Shown here in pieces: positions 51,401 through 54,454 of a stretch of 64,000 nt of DNA (its first letter is position 1; the number at the start of each line of letters is the position of its first letter). A program made the translations under genes and the position numbers. Under the pieces are notes generated by a model. It did not search any database, had not been told where the DNA came from, and worked only from the letters and a program-made list of their open reading frames with translations. The DNA is from Bordetella genomosp. 5 (GTDB lineage: Bacteria > Pseudomonadota > Gammaproteobacteria > Burkholderiales > Burkholderiaceae_B): the NCBI RefSeq assembly GCF_002261475.1, contig NZ_NEVN01000004.1, positions 186,001-250,000 on the forward strand, written 5' to 3'.

Positions 51401-53696
51401 CGGTGAGTTGGCCGGAGAGCGTGGGCGCGTCGTTGGTCCCCTGGATCGTCACGGTCAACGCGTGCGTGGCGCCGTCGGCCGCTCGCACGGTGAAGGTTTC
51501 GGTGAGGGACTGGGCGGCGCCCAGGGCCTGCACCGAAGCGTTGGCGTTGTCGAGGCTGTACGTCCAATTGCCGTTCGCGTCGATCTTGAACGTGCCGTAC
51601 TGCCCCTGGGTGCCCGTCTGCGCCTGGAACACAGCCTGTCCGGCATCGGGATCGGTGATGTCGAGATTACCGCTCGCGGTGAGCTGGCCGTCTTCCTGCA
51701 CCTTGCCTTGATCGCTACCCGGCGTGGCGGGGCGGATGACGGCACCGTCGTCGGTGCCGTTGATCGTGATCGTGATGACCTTGGTATCGACGCCGCCCTG
51801 GCCGTCGCTCACGCGGACGGTGTAGGTCTCCTGCACGCTCTGACCCGACCGCAACACTTGCGCGGCAGCGTTGTCGAGCGTGTACGTCCATCGTCCCGTT
51901 GCGTCGACCGCGAACGCGCCATAGGTGCCGGTGGCGTTGCCGACGACCGCATAGGTATGGGTGTCGCGTGCGTCTACGTCGGCGGTCTGCAGCTGGCCGG
52001 CGGCGCTCTGCACGCCGTCTTCGGTGACGGCGCCCGTGAGATCGCCCGAGAGGCGAGGGGCGTCGTTGGTGCCGTTGATCGTGATGGTCACGTCACGGGT
52101 GGCGATGCCACCATGCCCGTCGTCGACGCTGACCTTGAAGGTTTCGGTCAGCGTCTGGCCCACGCTCAGGGCCTGCACGGCAGGATTGCTGTTGGTCAGG
52201 TTGTAGGTCCATTGACCGTCGGCGCCCAGCGTCAGCGTGCCATAGTTGCCTTTGCCGCCATTGACGACGGTCCACGTGTGGGTGTCCGAGGTGTCGCGGT
52301 CGCTGACCGACAGTTTGCCCGACACGCTCAGGCTGGTGTCCTCGTTCACCGCGCCCGTGGCCTGGCCACTGAGGGTAGGGACGTCGTTGGTCCCGTTGAT
52401 GGTGATCGTGACCTGCGCGCTCGTGCCGTCGGCGGACGTGACGGTGAACTGATCGGTGACCTTGTCGTTCACCCCGAGGGCCTGCACGCGCGGATCGCTG
52501 TTGTTCAGCGCGTAGTGCCAGTTACCGTTGGCGTCGATCGAGAATGTGCCGTACTGCCCGGCGCGCTGCGCCTGCGCCACGAAGTTCGACTGTCCCGCGT
52601 CGGGATCGGTGACGCTGAGCTTGCCCTGCGCGGTCAGCGCGGTGTCTTCCTGCGCGGTGGCCGCCGTGTTGCCCGAGATCGTGGCGGCGTCGTTCACGCC
52701 GATCACCGTGACCTGCAGCGTTGCCGTCGAGGTTTTGCCGCTGGGGTCGGTCACGGTGTAGACCACCGTGCTGATGGCACTCTGGCCCTGGGCCAGATGC
52801 GTAAATTGCGTGCCCGGGTCGAAGGTATAGGTGCCGTCGGGCAACACCGTGAACGTGCCGCCATTGGAGCCCGGCAGCGTCAGGCCGCCCGCGCCCATGG
52901 GCCGGCCGTTCACGGCCGACACGCTCAGCGTGTCGCCATCGGCATCCGTGTCATTGCCCAGCACATTGCCGCGCAGCACCGCGCGCTCCGTGCCGGAGAT
53001 CCTGTCGTCCACCGACACCGGCGGGCGGCCGCCGTCGTTGACGGGAGTGCCGGGGTCCGTGGCGGGAGGCGTCGTGGCAGGGGGCGTTGTCGCCGGAAGC
53101 GTTCCGGCAGGCAGCGTCGCGCCAGGCGCCGTTCCGGCAGGCAGCGTCGTAGCGGGAGACGTCCCGGCAGGAAGCGTCGCAGCCGCGTCGTCGTCGTCAC
53201 TCCCCGCGCCGCCGCCGCCCGAGGCGCGGGGCACGTAGTCGTCGCCGCGTACCGGGTTGGGGTAGGCCAGATTCAGCGGCGTCGTGGTTTCAAGGATATG
53301 GGCCAGGCGGACGAAGCTGCCACCGCCGTCGCCGCCGCCACTCCCGGTGATGGTCGCGGCGGTCGGGTCGAGTTCATCGAAGGGATCGCGACCCGCCTCC
53401 AGGGCCGCGAGCAGGCGTTCGGAATCCGGGCCAGTCGGCGGCGTGATGGCCGCTTCGGACGCGTCGTCCAGCGGCCCCAGCATGTCCCCATTTAACGCCA
53501 CCTCGCGTTCCGCGCCGATCACCACGGGCATGCCGTTCTCCACCTGGAGCGTGACGGTGGCGCCGGAGGCGGTGACCACCTCGCTGTCGGGCGGGATGCG
53601 GCTCCCCTCGTGCAGTTCGGTCAGCGAGCCGTCGCTATGACGAATCCAGGCGCGGCCGGTGATGGCGATGACGATGGCGGGGGAGGAGGTAGCCAT
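27468..53696 (-). CDS. lapA: Giant LapA/BrtA-type RTX adhesin (8742 aa)
   Basis: A surface adhesin filling 26.2 kb. Residues 1-130 are a retention module (ITGRAWIRHSDGSLTEL, then VALNGDMLGPL) with a probable LapG site DPTAAT at 111-115. A Gly/Asp and (T)LPAG-repeat linker (155-215) leads into VCBS/cadherin-like domains. From residue 557 to 7731 a 211-aa unit made of two VCBS modules repeats in exact register 34 times, and an additional pair follows. The C-terminus holds a vWA domain with MIDAS DTSGS at 8089-8093 that seems split by a beta-sandwich insert, then RTX nonapeptides (GGTGNDIIYGQGGDDSLYG) near 8560-8630 and a type I secretion signal ending KGKLDVNH. The exporter genes lie upstream and lapG-lapD downstream. 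The Pseudomonas LapA and Bordetella BrtA roles in biofilm formation are known; function here is inferred. Confidence 0.95.
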   Translation of the reverse strand: MATSSPAIVIAITGRAWIRHSDGSLTELHEGSRIPPDSEVVTASGATVTLQVENGMPVVIGAEREVALNGDMLGPLDDASEAAITPPTGPDSERLLAALEAGRDPFDELDPTAATITGSGGGDGGGSFVRLAHILETTTPLNLAYPNPVRGDDYVPRASGGGGAGSDDDDAAATLPAGTSPATTLPAGTAPGATLPAGTLPATTPPATTPPATDPGTPVNDGGRPPVSVDDRISGTERAVLRGNVLGNDTDADGDTLSVSAVNGRPMGAGGLTLPGSNGGTFTVLPDGTYTFDPGTQFTHLAQGQSAISTVVYTVTDPSGKTSTATLQVTVIGVNDAATISGNTAATAQEDTALTAQGKLSVTDPDAGQSNFVAQAQRAGQYGTFSIDANGNWHYALNNSDPRVQALGVNDKVTDQFTVTSADGTSAQVTITINGTNDVPTLSGQATGAVNEDTSLSVSGKLSVSDRDTSDTHTWTVVNGGKGNYGTLTLGADGQWTYNLTNSNPAVQALSVGQTLTETFKVSVDDGHGGIATRDVTITINGTNDAPRLSGDLTGAVTEDGVQSAAGQLQTADVDARDTHTYAVVGNATGTYGAFAVDATGRWTYTLDNAAAQVLRSGQSVQETYTVRVSDGQGGVDTKVITITINGTDDGAVIRPATPGSDQGKVQEDGQLTASGNLDITDPDAGQAVFQAQTGTQGQYGTFKIDANGNWTYSLDNANASVQALGAAQSLTETFTVRAADGATHALTVTIQGTNDAPTLSGQLTGSVTEDGVQSATGQLQTTDVDTSDTHTYSVVGSATGTYGAFAVDANGKWTYTLDNAAAQVLKAGESVQETYTVRVSDGQGGTDSKVVTVTINGTDDGAVITPNKPGGDAGTVKEDGALLASGKLDVADPDAGQSTFQAQPSTQGQYGNFTIDANGNWTYSLDNTNASVQALGAGKSLAEVFTVRSADGTTSQVTMTIQGTNDAPRLSGALTGAVTEDGVKTATGQLTGTDIDVGDKLSYSVLGAAQGTFGVFAVDANGKWTYTLDNVAAQVLKTGQAVTETYTVQVSDGQGGTDSKVVTITINGTDDGAVITPSKPGDDAGTVKEDGALLASGKLDVADPDAGQSTFQIQTATKGAYGTFAIDANGNWTYNLDNANNAVQALGLGKSLTETFSVKSADGTTSQITVTIQGTNDAPKLSGEVTGSVTEDGVKTASGQLTTSDVDTTDTHTYSVVGNAKGTYGSFGVDATGKWTYTLDNAAAQVLKSGQAVTETYTVQVSDGHGGTDTKVISVTIYGTDDAAVITPHTSGADQGRVQEDGQVVTSGKLDIVDPDAGQAVFQAQPSTQGAFGTFTVDANGNWTYNLDNANKAVQALGADKSLTETFTVTSADGSKHDITVTIQGTNDAPKLSGEVTGSVTEDGTKTASGQLTTTDVDTTDTHTYSVVGNAKGTYGSFGVDATGKWTYTLDNAAAQVLKSGQAVTETYTVQVSDGHGGTDTKVISVTINGTDDAAIITPHTPGADQGRVQEDGQFVTSGKLDIVDPDAGQAVFQAQPATAGAYGTFAVDANGNWTYNLDNTNKAVQALGADKSLTETFTVTSADGSTHDITVTIQGTNDAPKLSGEVTGSVTEDGIKTASGQLTATDVDTTDTHTYSVVGNTKGTYGVFGVDATGKWTYTLDNAAAQTLKSGQAITETYTVQVSDGHGGTDTKVISITINGTDDAAVITPHTPGADQGRVQEDGQLTTNGKLDIVDPDAGQAAFQPQPSTQGAFGTFTVDANGNWTYNLDNTNKAVQALGSDKSLSETFTVTSADGSTHDITVTIQGTNDAPKLSGEVTGSVTEDGTKTASGQLTTTDVDTTDTHTYSVVGNAKGTYGSFGVDANGKWTYTLDNAAAQTLKSGQTITETYTVQVSDGHGGTDTKVISVTINGTDDAAVITPHMPGADQGRVQEDGQLVTNGKLDVVDPDAGQAVFQAQPSTQGAFGTFTVDANGNWTYNLDNANKAVQALGADKSLTETFTVTSADGSKHDITVTIQGTNDAPKLSGEVTGSVTEDGVKTASGQLTTSDVDTTDTHTYSVVGNAKGTYGSFGVDATGKWTYTLDNAAAQTLKSGQAITETYTVQVSDGHGGTDTKVISVTINGTDDAAVITPHTPGADQGRVQEDGQLVTNGKLDIVDPDAGQAVFQVQPATAGAYGTFAVDANGNWTYNLDNANKAVQALGSDKSLTETFTVTSADGSTHDITVTIQGTNDAPKLSGDVTGSVTEDGTKTASGQLTTTDIDATDTHTYSVVGNAKGTYGSFGVDATGKWTYTLDNAAAQTLKSGQAITETYTVQVSDGHGGTDTRVISVTINGTDDAAIITPHAPGADQGRVQEDGQLVTNGKLDIIDPDAGQAVFQPQPGTAGAYGTFTVDANGNWAYSLDNGNKAVQALGADKSLTETFTVTSADGSKHDITVTIQGTNDAPKLSGEVTGSVTEDGTKTASGQLTTTDVDTTDTHTYSVVGKPTGTYGSFAVDSTGKWTYTLDNAAAQTLKSGQAITETYTVQVSDGHGGTDTKVISVTINGTDDAAVITPHAPGADQGHVQEDGQLVTSGKLDIVDPDAGQAVFQAQATTQGAYGTFAVDANGNWTYNLDNANKAVQALGADKSLTETFTVTSADGSTHDITVTIQGTNDAPKLSGEVTGSVTEDGIKIASGQLTTTDVDTTDTHTYSVVGNAKGTYGSFGVDATGKWTYTLDNAAAQTLKSGQAITETYTVQVSDGHGGTDTKVISVTINGTDDAAVITPHTPGADQGRVQEDGQLVTNGKLDIVDPDAGQAVFQAQPATAGAYGTFTVDANGNWTYNLDNTSKAVQALGSDKSLTETFTVTSADGSTHDITVTIQGTNDAPKLSGEVTGSVTEDGVKTATGQLTTTDVDTTDTHTYSIVGNAKGTYGSFGVDATGKWTYTLDNAAAQTLKSGQAITETYTVQVSDGHGGTDTKVISVTINGTDDAAVITPHTPGADQGRVQEDGQLVTNGKLDIVDPDAGQAVFQAQPATAGAYGTFAVDANGNWTYNLDNANKAVQALGADKSLTETFTVTSADGSKHDITVTIQGTNDAPKLSGEVTGSVTEDGVKTASGQLTTTDVDTTDTHTYSVVGNAKGTYGSFGVDANGKWTYTLDNAAAQTLKSGQAITETYTVQVSDGHGGTDTKVISVTINGTDDAAVITPHTPGADQGRVQEDGQLVTNGKLDIVDPDAGQAAFQPQPSTQGAFGTFTVDANGNWTYNLDNANKAVQALGADKSLTETFTVTSADGSTHDITVTIQGTNDAPKLSGEVTGSVTEDGVKTASGQLTTTDVDTTDTHTYSVVGNAKGTYGSFGVDANGKWTYTLDNAAAQTLKSGQAITETYTVQVSDGHGGTDTKVISVTINGTDDAAVITPHTPGADQGRVQEDSQLVTNGKLDIVDPDAGQAAFQPQPSTQGAFGTFTVDANGNWTYNLDNANKAVQALGADKSLTETFTVTSADGSKHDITVTIQGTNDAPKLSGEVTGSVTEDGVKTASGQLTTSDVDTTDTHTYSVVGKATGAFGSFAVDATGKWTYTLDNAAAQTLKSGQAITETYTVQVSDGHGGTDTKVISVTINGTDDAAIITPHTPGADQGRVQEDGQLVAGGKLDIIDPDAGQAVFQPQPGTAGAYGTFAVDANGNWTYNLDNANKAVQALGADKSLTETFTVTAADGSTHDITVTIQGTNDAPKLSGEVTGSVTEDGVKTASGHLTTTDRDTTDTHTYSVVGNAKGTYGSFGVDANGKWTYTLDNAAAQTLKSGQAITETYTVQVSDGHGGTDTKVISVTINGTDDAAVIIPHTPGADQGRVQEDGQLVTNGKLDIVDPDAGQSVFQAQPATAGAYGTFTVDANGNWTYNLDNTNKAVQALGADKSLTETFTVTSADGSTHDITVTIQGTNDAPKLSGEVTGSVTEDGTKTASGQLTTTDVDTTDTQTYSVVGNAKGTYGSFGVDANGKWTYTLDNAAAQTLKSGQAITETYTVQVSDGHGGTDTKVISVTINGTDDAAVITPHTPGADQGRVQEDGQLVTNGKLDVVDPDAGQAVFQPQPSTQGAFGTFTVDPNGNWTYNLDNANKAVQGLGADKSLTETFTVTSADGSTHDITVTIQGTNDAPKLSGEVTGSVTEDGTKTASGQLTTTDVDTTDTHTYSVVGNAKGTYGSFGVDATGKWTYTLDNAAAQTLKSGQAITETYTIQVSDGHGGTDTKVISVTINGTDDAAVITPHTPGADQGRVQEDGQLVTNGKLDIVDPDAGQAVFQAQPGTAGAYGTFAVDASGNWTYNLDNTNKAVQALGADKSLTETFTVTSADGSKHDITVTIQGTNDAPKLSGEVTGSLTEDGTKTASGQLTTTDVDTTDTHSYSVVGKATGAFGAFAVDATGKWTYTLDNAAAQTLKSGQAITETYTVQVSDGHGGTDTKVISITINGTDDAAVITPHTPGADQGRVQEDGQLVTNGKLDIVDPDAGQAVFQPQPGTAGAYGTFAVDANGNWTYNLDNTNKAVQALGADKSLSETFTVTSADGSTHDITVTIQGTNDAPKLSGEVTGSVTEDGVKTATGQLTTTDVDTTDTHTYSVVGNAKGTYGAFGVDATGKWTYTLDNAAAQTLKSGQAITETYTVQVSDGHGGTDTKVISVTINGTDDAAVITPRTPGADQGRVEEDGQLVTNGKLDIVDPDAGQAMFQAQPATAGAYGTFAVDTNGNWTYNLDNTNKAVQALGADKSLTETFTVTSADGSTHDITVTIQGTNDAPKLSGEVTGSVTEDGTKTASGRLTTTDVDTTDTHTYSVVGKGSGTYGSFAIDPTGKWTYTLDNAAAQTLKSGQAITETYTVQVSDGHGGTDTKVISITINGTDDAAVIIPHTPGADQGRVQEDGQLVAGGKLDIADPDAGQAVFQPQSGTAGAYGTFAVDANGNWTYNLDNGNKAVQGLGANKSLTETFTVTSADGSTHDITVTIQGTNDAPKLSGDVTGSVTEDGTKTASGQLTTTDIDTTDTHTYSVVGNAKGTYGSFGVDANGKWTYTLDNAAAQTLKSGQAITETYTVQVSDGHGGTDTKVISVTINGTDDAAVITPHTPGADQGRVQEDGQLVANGKLDVVDPDAGQAVFQAQPSTQGAYGTFSVDANGNWTYNLDNANKAVQALGADKSLTETFTVTSADGSKHDITVTIQGTNDAPKLSGEVTGSVTEDGTKTASGQLTTTDVDTTDTHTYSVVGKASGTYGSFAIDPTGKWTYTLDNAAAQTLKSGQAITETYTVQVSDGHGGTDTKVISITINGTDDAAVITPHTPGADQGRVQEDGQLTTNGKLDIVDPDAGQAVFQVQPATAGAYGTFTLDANGNWTYNLDNANKAVQALGADKSLTETFTVTSADGSKHDITVTIQGTNDAPKLSGEVTGSVTEDGVKTASGQLTTSDVDTTDTHTYSVVGSAKGTYGSFGVDATGKWTYTLDNAAAQTLKSGQAITETYTVQVSDGHGGTDMKVISVTINGTDDATVITPHAPGADQGHVQEDGQLETSGKLDIIDPDAGQAVFQAQPSTQGAFGTFTVDANGNWTYNLDNGNKAVQGLGADKSLTETFTVTSADGSKHDITVTIQGTNDAPKLSGEVTGSVTEDGTKTASGQLTTTDVDTTDTHTYSVVGKASGTYGSFAIDPTGKWTYTLDNAAAQTLKSGQAITETYTVQVSDGHGGTDTKVISVTINGTDDAAVITPHTPGADQGRVQEDGQLVTNGKLDIIDPDAGQAVFQAQPSTQGAFGTFTVDANGNWTYNVDNANKAVQALGADKSLTETFTVTSADGSTHDITVTIQGTNDAPKLSGEVTGSVTEDGVKTASGQLTTSDVDTTDTHTYSVVGKTTGTYGSFAVDATGKWTYTLDNAAAQTLKSGQAITETYTVQVSDGHGGTDTKVISVTINGTDDAAVITPHTPGADQGRVQEDGQLVTNGKLDIVDPDAGQAVFQAQPSTQGAFGTFTVDANGNWTYNLDNANKAVQALGADKSLTETFTVTSADGSKHDITITIQGTNDAPKLSGEFTGSVTEDGVKTASGQLTTTDVDTTDTHTYSVVGNAKGTYGSFGVDATGKWTYTLDNAAAQTLKSGQAITETYTVQVSDGHGGTDTKVISVTINGTDDAAVITPHTPGADQGRVQEDGQLVTNGKLDIVDPDAGQAVFQVQPATAGAYGTFAVDANGNWTYNLDNANKAVQALGADKTLTETFTVTSADGSKHDITITIQGTNDAPKLSGEFTGSVTEDGVKTASGQLTTTDVDTTDTHTYSVVGNAKGTYGSFGVDATGKWTYTLDNAAAQTLKSGQAITETYTVQVSDGHGGTDTKVISVTINGTDDAAVITPHTQGADQGRVQEDGQLTTNGKLDIVDPDAGQAVFQAQPTTQGAYGTFAVDANGNWTYNLDNANKTVQALGADKSLTETFTVTSADGSTHDITVTIQGTNDAPKLSGEVTGSVTEDGTKTASGQLTTTDVDTTDTHTYSVVGNAKGTYGSFGVDATGKWTYTLDNAAAQTLKSGQAITETYTVQVSDGHGGTDTKVISVTINGTDDAAIITPHTPGADQGRVQEDGQLVTNGKLDIVDPDAGQAVFQVQPGTQGAYGTFAVDANGNWTYNLDNANKAVQALGADKSLTETFTVTSADGSKHDVTVTIQGTNDAPKLSGEVTGSVTEDGTKTASGQLTTTDVDTTDTHTYSVVGNAKGTYGSFGVDATGKWTYTLDNAAAQTLKSGQAITETYTVQVSDGHGGTDTKVISVTINGTDDAAVITPHTPGADQGRVQEDGQLVANGKLDVVDPDAGQSTFQVQAATKGAYGTFAIDANGSWTYNLDNANNSVQALGAGKSLTETFSVKSADGTTSQITVTIQGTNDAPKLSGEVTGSVTEDGVKTASGQLTGTDIDAGDKLTYSVVGNAAGTYGSFAVDANGKWTYTLDNAAAQILKSGQAVTETYTVQVSDGQGGTDTKTVNITINGTDDAAIITPSKPGDDAGTVKEDGTLLAAGKLNVVDPDAGQASFQVQAATKGAYGTFAIDANGNWTYNLDNANNSVQALGVGKALTETFSVKSADGTTSQITVTIQGTNDAPKLSGEVTGSVTEDGVKTASGQLTGTDIDAGDKLTYSVIGGATGTYGSFAVDANGKWTYTLDNAAAQVLKSGQAVTETYTVQVSDGQGGTDTKTVNITINGTDDAAIITPSKPGDDAGIVKEDGTLLATGKLNVVDPDAGQSTFQAQAATKGAYGTFAIDANGSWTYNLDNANNSVQALGAGKSLTETFSVKSADGTTSQITVTIQGTNDAPKLSGEVTGTVTEDGVKTATGQLTGTDIDVGDKLTYAVVGGATGTYGSFAVDANGKWTYTLDNAAAQILKTGQAVTETYTVQVSDGQGGTDTKTVNITINGTDDAAIITPSKPGDDAGIVKEDGTLLATGKLNVVDPDAGQASFQVQAATKGAYGTFAIDANGSWTYNLDNANNSVQALGAGKSLTETFSVKSADGTTSQITVTIQGTNDAPKLSGEVTGSVTEDGVKTASGQLTGTDVDAGDKLTYSVVGNAAGTYGSFAVDANGKWTYTLDNAAAQILKTGQAVTETYTVQVSDGQGGTDTKTVNITINGTDDAAIITPSKPGDDAGIVKEDGTLLATGKLNVVDPDAGQASFQVQAATKGAYGTFAIDASGSWTYNLDNANNSVQALGVGKSLTETFSVKSADGTTSQITVTIQGTNDAPKLSGTLTGTVTEDGTQTASGQLSATDVDTGDRLTYATVGNTTGTYGSFSMDAAGKWTYTLNNAAAQVLKGGETVTETYTVQVSDGQGGTDTKTVTVSINGTDDAPVITGQTSGSVTEDYTLTATGKLTVTDADAGQSGVVAQTNVVGKYGSFSIDGSGNWTYSLNNSLPAVQNLGPGAVLSETFNVTAGDGKTTQPITVSVVGTNDAPISADNSTTVGAGAGYAFKTSDFAFSDGAEGNSLQSVIISRLPANGTLTLNGQAVTVNTAVSAADIAAGKLVYTPSTAGQDTSFGFKVQDTGGTDLGGKNTSGEYNFAIVTNNLVTGENSGSAPGSPLVGGSGDDIILGDKGGTVTTVEPGKNYNIALVVDTSGSMAFGLDGSTNTTYANSRIKLVKDALTNLGTQLSGHDGVVNVTLIGFSTNSNQAITLQGLNKSNLPSLLTAINNLVADGGTNYEAAFNTAVTWFNNQTAAGKTAAAGYENLTFFLTDGDPTYYIRSTGTIGGTGNSTDVVTLQESVNAFAPLSNTSSVHAIGIGNGVNGEYLKLFDNTGNGNSTGYVTFGTGTETVMASFNTSTGTGMNNVSNWSTTGTGLLSGSVGRSSSNTMAITDWNGGSSTTATSPNFSISSGSYGKVSFTALTSNFVTGDQFNWTVQRYDSSTGRWVTADSGTSTSGYNSTTGIESRLLSAGTYRFVFEVIDNSNNLRMSTVSIDDITLAVWASSQMVIAPSGQVDIVLQGDQLAAALERGSSSTDPATVGSDNISAGAGDDVIFGDTINTDHLAWGNVAAGSHDGQGMKALVDYLTYTNGKTPTTLEVYDYLKANHASFNLPDDTRGGGDTVRGGTGNDIIYGQGGDDSLYGEDGNDILYGGTGNDLLHGGAGSDRLDGGSGNDTLIGGKGNDTLLGGTGSDTFKWELSDQGTIAAPAVDVIKDFSTAKPADGGDILDLKDLLIGEKDGTLTQYLNFQKDGNNTVININTQGQIGQGADQKIVLENVDLTQNGTLDNQAIINDLLQKGKLDVNH
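30504..52028 (-). repeat. 633-bp VCBS-pair tandem array (34 periods)
   Basis: The codon for Val in the VTEDG motif ends at 52028 in the first unit and at 30506 in the last: 21,522 bases, exactly 34 times 633. Intermediate checks at 44432 and 43799 fall on the same grid. Each 211-residue unit has module A (VTEDG...DTHTYSVV...DGHGGTDTKVISV) and module B (VQEDGQLVTNGKLDIVDPDA...SLTETFTVTSADGS). The central 27 or so units (about 50,130-33,190) are highly alike. The outer three or four on each side form more diverged subgroups with KPGDDAGTVKEDG in place of TPGADQGRVQEDG. Confidence 0.95.
53050..53190 (-). repeat. Short repeats encoding the (T)LPAG linker of the adhesin
   Basis: Imperfect 18-33-base repeats containing CCGGCAGG(A/C)A(A/G)CGTC and GGCGTCGTGGC encode TLPAGTSPATTLPAGTAPG and a following TPPATTPPATDPG stretch. 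This is a flexible linker between the retention module and the first domain. Confidence 0.75.
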
Positions 53697-53744
53697 AAGG
53701 TATCCATATAAAGGATTAGTCCGTATGGCTTGATCCTAGAGGTC

Positions 53745-53763
53745 ATACCGGGGGGGACGGTAT
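53745..53763 (-). promoter_or_regulatory. Inverted repeat upstream of the adhesin gene
   Basis: ATACCG (53745-53750) and CGGTAT (53758-53763) are an exact inverted repeat around a G/C-rich spacer, 49-67 bases before the adhesin ATG. On the - strand CTTTATATGG between it and the ATG is a possible -10. It could be an operator for the adjacent LuxR-type regulator; that is inference. Confidence 0.4.
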
Positions 53764-53787
53764 TGGCCTCCAGGACAGGTTGAACAC

Positions 53788-54432
53788 CTATTTTGCGTGT
53801 TCGGTCTGAGGGGCGGTGATGCCGTGCACCAGCAGGGCCAGCTGCAGCCGGTCGCTCACGCCCAGCTTTTCGAAGGCGGCCGATAAATGAGCCTTGACCG
53901 TGCGCTCGGTGATGCCCAGCGCCTCGGCGATCTGGGCGTTGGCCTGTCCGTGGGCGGCGCGATGCGCCACCGAGGTCTCGCGTTCGGTCAGCACCCCTCG
54001 TGTCCAGGCCGCCGAGCGCTGGCCACGCTCGCTCACCAGTTGCAGCAGACGCCGCACCAGCGAACGGCCCATCCAGGTGCCGCCCGAACTCACCACGTCG
54101 AGCACCTGGGCCAGCGAACGCGTCGGGGCGTAGCCGTGGCAATAGCCGAGCGCGCCCGCGCCGAGCGCCTGCGTGCCCTGCTCGTCGTTGGGGTTGGGGC
54201 TGGCGACCACGAGCTGCAGGCCGGCCAGGGTCCCCGCCCATGACATGTCTTTCCAGGCCGGCAGGCGGGGCAGGTCGGTGTCCAGCACTGCCAGGCTGCG
54301 GCCCTGGTCGCGCCAGCGCGACAGCTCGGACAGCGTGCGGCCGCGGGCGGGCGCCCAGCGTGCCGGGTCGAGCTCGCGCCAGTGCTGCCACAGCAGGTCG
54401 TCGTGCGTGATCAACAGGACGGGGGTAGGCAT
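53788..54432 (-). CDS. LuxR-type regulator of the Lap locus
   Basis: 214 aa. The C-terminal HTH (about 148-205) has LTERETSVAHRAAHGQANAQ followed by IAEALGITERTVKAHLSAAF, a standard LuxR/NarL DNA-binding domain. The N-terminus resembles a receiver fold (VLLITHDDLLWQHW, LAVLDTDLP, then VVASPN and GALGYCHGY), with Asp51 or Asp53 as possible phosphoacceptor, but the usual Lys is missing. It sits between lapC (22 bases) and the adhesin gene (91 bases), so it probably controls adhesin expression. Whether it is phosphorylated is unclear. Confidence 0.88.
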   Translation of the reverse strand: MPTPVLLITHDDLLWQHWRELDPARWAPARGRTLSELSRWRDQGRSLAVLDTDLPRLPAWKDMSWAGTLAGLQLVVASPNPNDEQGTQALGAGALGYCHGYAPTRSLAQVLDVVSSGGTWMGRSLVRRLLQLVSERGQRSAAWTRGVLTERETSVAHRAAHGQANAQIAEALGITERTVKAHLSAAFEKLGVSDRLQLALLVHGITAPQTEHAK

Positions 54433-54454
54433 ATCGACTCCTTCGGCCCTCCGG

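Noticed and set aside
30504-52028. CRISPR array or intergenic satellite
   Set aside because: The repeat unit is 633 bases, fully coding on one strand and translated as VCBS domains; there are no short repeats with spacers.
27471-53495. Long + strand open frames opposite the adhesin, up to 1578 aa
   Set aside because: They mirror the 633-bp repeats in antisense, have no ribosome sites or recognisable domains, and arise because the repetitive high-GC coding strand lacks stop codons in the opposite frame.
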